A stretch of DNA of 33,426 bases from an uncultured Clostridia bacterium (lineage in GTDB: Bacteria > Bacillota > Clostridia > Lachnospirales > CAG-274). The stretch spans positions 1 to 33,426 of the forward strand of contig CANPXH010000025.1 of the NCBI GenBank assembly GCA_947585865.1, given 5' to 3'. Made by a program: the position numbers and the translations under genes. Every line of letters begins with the position of its first letter. The first letter of the stretch is position 1. A model generated the notes under the pieces. The model did no database searches and was not told the DNA's origin. It saw only the letters and a list, made by a program, of their open reading frames with translations. This document shows, piece after piece, positions 30,899 to 33,426 of this stretch.

Positions 30899-30924
30899 AG
30901 GGTATGCACATAAGTACATACCCT
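30899..30924 (-). terminator. Intrinsic terminator of the lysis operon
   Basis: AGGGTATG/CATACCCT (30899-30906 with 30917-30924); on the minus strand it runs into ATTTTTTT. It separates the late lysis genes from the small RNA gene. Confidence 0.85.
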
Positions 30925-30932
30925 TTAAAAAA

Positions 30933-31814
30933 TCAGCCCTTAACGATTATTTCCTCCCGTGTTTTGTCGTAATCAATATCTGTGCTACCCATAATGGCGC
31001 AAACATCTCTTACAGGCATATAGTTGTAGCCGTCAATGTTGACAGCGTTTACATTGCCCTCTCTTATGTAGTCGGCGCTCCTTTTATCCTGTAAAATAAG
31101 GCTTATACATTTCTTTTCGTTATCCAAACTCCTCATTTTGGTGACATTGTCATATCCCACCTTGAAGCCTGCATTTTCCAAAGACCGCAAATTGAGAAAC
31201 GTCCTGCCATCTTTTATAATGGCGTCCGCCTTTATTTCTTTGCCATTTACAGTGATTTTAATTGTTTCGACCACTTCCACATCCTCCTTTTTTTCCGGCT
31301 CTGCAATAAGCCTCTTAAACTCCTGCCATTCCTGCGGTACTCTGACCCAGGGTTCAGGGCAGAGTTTTCCGCACACGTCATAATGCCGTATTACTCTGTC
31401 GGCAGGGATATTGTACTGCTGCATAAGATATTTAACTACCTTTACGGTATTGAGCATAGTCTGTCTTGTAATTACATACTGCCCATTTACCTTGTCGCTG
31501 CACATCTCGACCCCAATACTGTTTGCATTTCTGCAATCACACTTAAATTCCATTCCCCTGGTCTCACAGTGATAGGCTATCCTTGTAAATGGCACACTCT
31601 GAGTGCAGCTATCCTCATCGACAAACATATGGGCTCCGGCGCCTACAGCTGTCCTGCCAAAATATGAGCCATTGCCTGTATCGGTGTCGCCATTATTTGC
31701 GGTATAATGGACCACAATATATTTGATACTGCTTAATGCCCTTGTACCTCCGTAATTGCTTGCGTTTGAGAGCATACTGTTGTAGGGCAGGTCCAAGCCT
31801 TTTAAATATGCCAT
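30933..31814 (-). CDS. Phage endolysin, N-acetylmuramoyl-L-alanine amidase (Amidase_2)
   Basis: A 293-residue endolysin. Residues about 27-158 form an Amidase_2/PGRP domain with zinc ligands H36 (VVHYTAN), H144 (RHYDVCG) and C152 (KLCPEPW), plus E103 in GVEM. After an acidic linker (172-183), residues 185-293 form a stalk-like domain (copper amine oxidase N-terminal type) with two related halves (FLNLRSLENAGF and YMPVRDVCAIMG). It cleaves the bond between MurNAc and L-Ala. It replaces the M15 peptidase found at the same position in the left cassette; the 4-base holin-lysin spacing is the same. Confidence 0.92.
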   Translation of the reverse strand: MAYLKGLDLPYNSMLSNASNYGGTRALSSIKYIVVHYTANNGDTDTGNGSYFGRTAVGAGAHMFVDEDSCTQSVPFTRIAYHCETRGMEFKCDCRNANSIGVEMCSDKVNGQYVITRQTMLNTVKVVKYLMQQYNIPADRVIRHYDVCGKLCPEPWVRVPQEWQEFKRLIAEPEKKEDVEVVETIKITVNGKEIKADAIIKDGRTFLNLRSLENAGFKVGYDNVTKMRSLDNEKKCISLILQDKRSADYIREGNVNAVNIDGYNYMPVRDVCAIMGSTDIDYDKTREEIIVKG

Positions 31815-31818
31815 ACTC

Positions 31819-32010
31819 TCACTCCTCCACCTCAGGCAAGCCTGCCGTAGATGTAAGCAATGACAATACTCCTGCCAATATACTTGCGCTTACGACATTT
31901 ACCCAGTTTACCTCATCCAGCAACGCCGCCGTGCCTATCATAGCAATAGCGCTTTGAGCCATAGTCTTGATCGCTCTTATTCCTGCTGCCTTTAACCATT
32001 TTTTTGTCAT
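31819..32010 (-). CDS. Phage holin, r1t type (second copy)
   Basis: A 63-residue, two-helix holin, 60 of 63 residues identical to the copy at 214-405. Gene order and spacing match the left cassette: XhlA-like gene 2 bases upstream, lysin 4 bases downstream. The near identity points to recent duplication, recombination between related prophages, or both. Confidence 0.88.
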   Translation of the reverse strand: MTKKWLKAAGIRAIKTMAQSAIAMIGTAALLDEVNWVNVVSASILAGVLSLLTSTAGLPEVEE

Positions 32011-32012
32011 AA

Positions 32013-32276
32013 TTATACCTCCTTGACAAATTTATTATCGCTGTACGTTTCTTCCAAGTCATCGATCCTATGATTAATGACCTTTATTTTTTCCTTTGTA
32101 AGCTCCTCGGCTTTTTCCAGGTCGTATGTTCTCTCTATCAGGTTATTATGCTTATTTACCTTAATTTCCAACTGCTCTATGCGGTAGGTAATAAGCTTTG
32201 TGTTTACGAAAATGCCTATCATACCGCCTATAGCCGAGCCCGCTGCGCCTATGAGCGCTATTATAACAGCTTCCAT
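32013..32276 (-). CDS. XhlA-like phage membrane protein, complete copy
   Basis: An 87-residue protein: an N-terminal glycine-rich transmembrane helix (AVIIALIGAAGSAIGGMIGIFV, residues 3-24) followed by a long charged coiled-coil helix. It corresponds to the truncated genes at 1-211 and at the right edge. A TAGGAGG site precedes the ATG. XhlA-like proteins support holin-dependent lysis; alternative descriptions are DUF-type phage proteins of the same topology. Confidence 0.78.
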   Translation of the reverse strand: MEAVIIALIGAAGSAIGGMIGIFVNTKLITYRIEQLEIKVNKHNNLIERTYDLEKAEELTKEKIKVINHRIDDLEETYSDNKFVKEV

Positions 32277-32286
32277 TGCCTACCTC

Positions 32287-33027
32287 CTATATATTGTCAA
32301 AATATCCGACTAAATGGATACCATCCTTACCCTCGTATACACCGCCGTAATATAACAGCGGTATAAGGGCAAACTCCCTTACCACGGATGGAGAGGCGGC
32401 CTCCATACTTGACATTATCAATAGAGGTTTGCATTTTACCCCGTCAAATACAAACTCTATCATTGGGTCTTTGTATGAGCTAAAAGCATAAGTTTTTACC
32501 TGCACATAATATATTCCCTTCGGCGGCAGTCCACCTGCCGCTACTTTGGGTATGCTCCCTCCGCCCATGCAATCCATCGGTACGGTTATTATACTTTTGT
32601 CGTTGTCCACCCCCGTAGCCTCGCCGTAGTACATAGGCATATACCTCGGGAGATCGTCTATCTTTGACTTATCCTCTCCGCTCAAAAAGCCCGCCTTTCC
32701 TGTCGTGGCTGCATCGTGGGTATGCCCCTTGTCTGCTTTACCCTCAAGAGTATCGCTAAGCCCCTCTATTGCCTCTGTACTGTGTGTATGATTTATTTTG
32801 GCATAGTTATTATCAAGGATAGAGGATTCTATTGTTTTGTCGTCATTAATACGCAGCATCGACTCTCCATCGGTTTTTATATCAAGGCAAGAGTTTACAT
32901 CAATGGTCAACTCGTCATATGTCATTGTTTCAATTCCGCCGCTTTTGTCGAGCTTTTTATTTAATTTGTTTTTTAAGCCGTTTACTATTCTTTCTAACTG
33001 CTCAAACGTAATTTTTAAGTAACTCAT
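32287..33027 (-). CDS. Phage tail fibre/receptor-binding protein
   Basis: A 246-residue structural protein. An N-terminal helical segment (residues 1-30) is followed by beta-rich repeats with HTH and GHTH motifs (80-82 and 101-104), which in tail fibres often coordinate metal along a trimer axis, and by TTGKAGFLSGEDKSKIDDL, a common tail-fibre joint. The remaining 115 residues (from MPMYYGEATG) form the distal domain, probably the host-binding tip. It ends 10 bases before the XhlA-like gene, the expected late-gene order. Confidence 0.75.
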   Translation of the reverse strand: MSYLKITFEQLERIVNGLKNKLNKKLDKSGGIETMTYDELTIDVNSCLDIKTDGESMLRINDDKTIESSILDNNYAKINHTHSTEAIEGLSDTLEGKADKGHTHDAATTGKAGFLSGEDKSKIDDLPRYMPMYYGEATGVDNDKSIITVPMDCMGGGSIPKVAAGGLPPKGIYYVQVKTYAFSSYKDPMIEFVFDGVKCKPLLIMSSMEAASPSVVREFALIPLLYYGGVYEGKDGIHLVGYFDNI

Positions 33028-33053
33028 TGTTTTATCATCTCCTTTAGGCTGTG

Positions 33054-33426
33054 TTAGGCTGTGTGTATAGGCGTTATGTACGCATCGCTGCCGGGCATAT
33101 ATATTAATTGCACGATTCTGCCGCTATCCACGCCGTCTATGGACTCAGCATTGGCTAAGCTTTTAAGCAATTTTTTGGCACCGGTGCCATTTATATTAAG
33201 GGTCGGGGTGCTCCCGGCATCACCATATTTAAAATGCACAAATATTACACAAGCCTTGTTTGTAAGCTTAAAATCTGTGCATGTTGCAGTTTTGTCAACA
33301 ACATCCTTGGCTGACGTGCATTCCGCAAAATACATAGGCATCAGTCCTGTATGCTTGTTTACCTTGCTTTCCAGCTGTTCTATGCGGTAGGTAATAAGCT
33401 TTGTGTTTACAAAAATGCCTATCATA
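33054..33426 (-). CDS. XhlA-tail fibre composite ORF, truncated at the window edge
   Basis: At least 124 residues, starting outside the window. The first 25 visible residues (MIGIFVNTK...KVNKH) are identical to the XhlA-like protein at 1-211. After VNKH the sequence switches to a tail-fibre tip (GLMPMYFAECTSAKDVVDK..., related to the MPMYYGEATG domain of the neighbour). The join coincides with the last base of the 77-bp inverted repeat. It is either a real recombinant gene or an assembly chimera; the tail-fibre part itself is credible. Confidence 0.55.
   Translation of the reverse strand, partial: MIGIFVNTKLITYRIEQLESKVNKHTGLMPMYFAECTSAKDVVDKTATCTDFKLTNKACVIFVHFKYGDAGSTPTLNINGTGAKKLLKSLANAESIDGVDSGRIVQLIYMPGSDAYITPIHTA
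33350..33426. repeat. Terminal inverted repeat, right copy
   Basis: Exact reverse complement of bases 1-77. The flanking sequences share no similarity beyond this point. Confidence 0.9.

Overview
This looks like chromosomal DNA from an anaerobic, endospore-forming member of the Clostridia, flanked at both ends by remnants or edges of related prophages. Supporting evidence: a SpoIIID gene, an IspH-ribosomal protein S1 fusion typical of Clostridia, [FeFe]-hydrogenase maturases, a ferredoxin-linked 2-oxoacid oxidoreductase, and strong use of ATA and AGA/AGG codons in most genes. I cannot name a genus from the sequence alone.

Layout. 1-1090 (+): end of a phage late region (XhlA-like membrane protein, r1t-type holin, M15 endolysin). 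1140-1450: a run of strong hairpins bounded by two identical terminator hairpins. 1561-3026: a DUF4203 membrane protein and a metallo-hydrolase lipoprotein. 3189-8638: a tight operon of an RpiR-type regulator, an HI0933-type flavoprotein, a chorismate mutase-CMP kinase fusion and IspH-S1. 8660-13194: a complete branched-chain amino acid ABC transporter (LivJ, H, M, G, F). 13420-18841: a sugar epimerase followed by an SGNH/DUF4358/MBOAT/DHHW cassette for O-acylation of a surface polymer, and a PAP2 phosphatase. 18997-19142: tRNA-Trp and tRNA-Gly. 19226-19822: a TSCPD protein and SpoIIID. 20004-23226: a two-gene 2-oxoacid:ferredoxin oxidoreductase (gamma-delta, then alpha-beta). 23620-25701: an EF-G-2-type GTPase. 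25835-28760 (-): HydF, HydG and a TM1266-type protein. 28940-29163 (+): an unassigned rod-shaped RNA gene. 29232-33426 (-): a second phage edge, with a small regulatory locus, then amidase endolysin, holin, XhlA-like protein and tail-fibre proteins.

The most interesting part is 29232-30877. Two copies of a near-perfect sigma-70 promoter carry the same 16-bp palindrome twice each. One copy drives an 82-aa protein of unknown function plus an HTH protein, and the other drives a 147-aa protein of unknown function. This resembles acr-aca (anti-CRISPR/regulator) loci. Beside it is a small RNA gene of about 146 nt with its own promoter and terminator. It contains one element resembling a type I-C CRISPR repeat with no array, and a 14-nt stretch perfectly complementary to the leaders of both protein transcripts. 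My working hypothesis is a phage anti-defence locus pairing protein genes with an RNA that mimics a CRISPR repeat. This is inference and has not been tested.

The two ends of the window are exact inverted copies of each other over 77 bp, inside the XhlA-like gene. They are probably assembly break points at a repeated gene. Gene content beyond them, and how the two phage edges connect, cannot be judged here.
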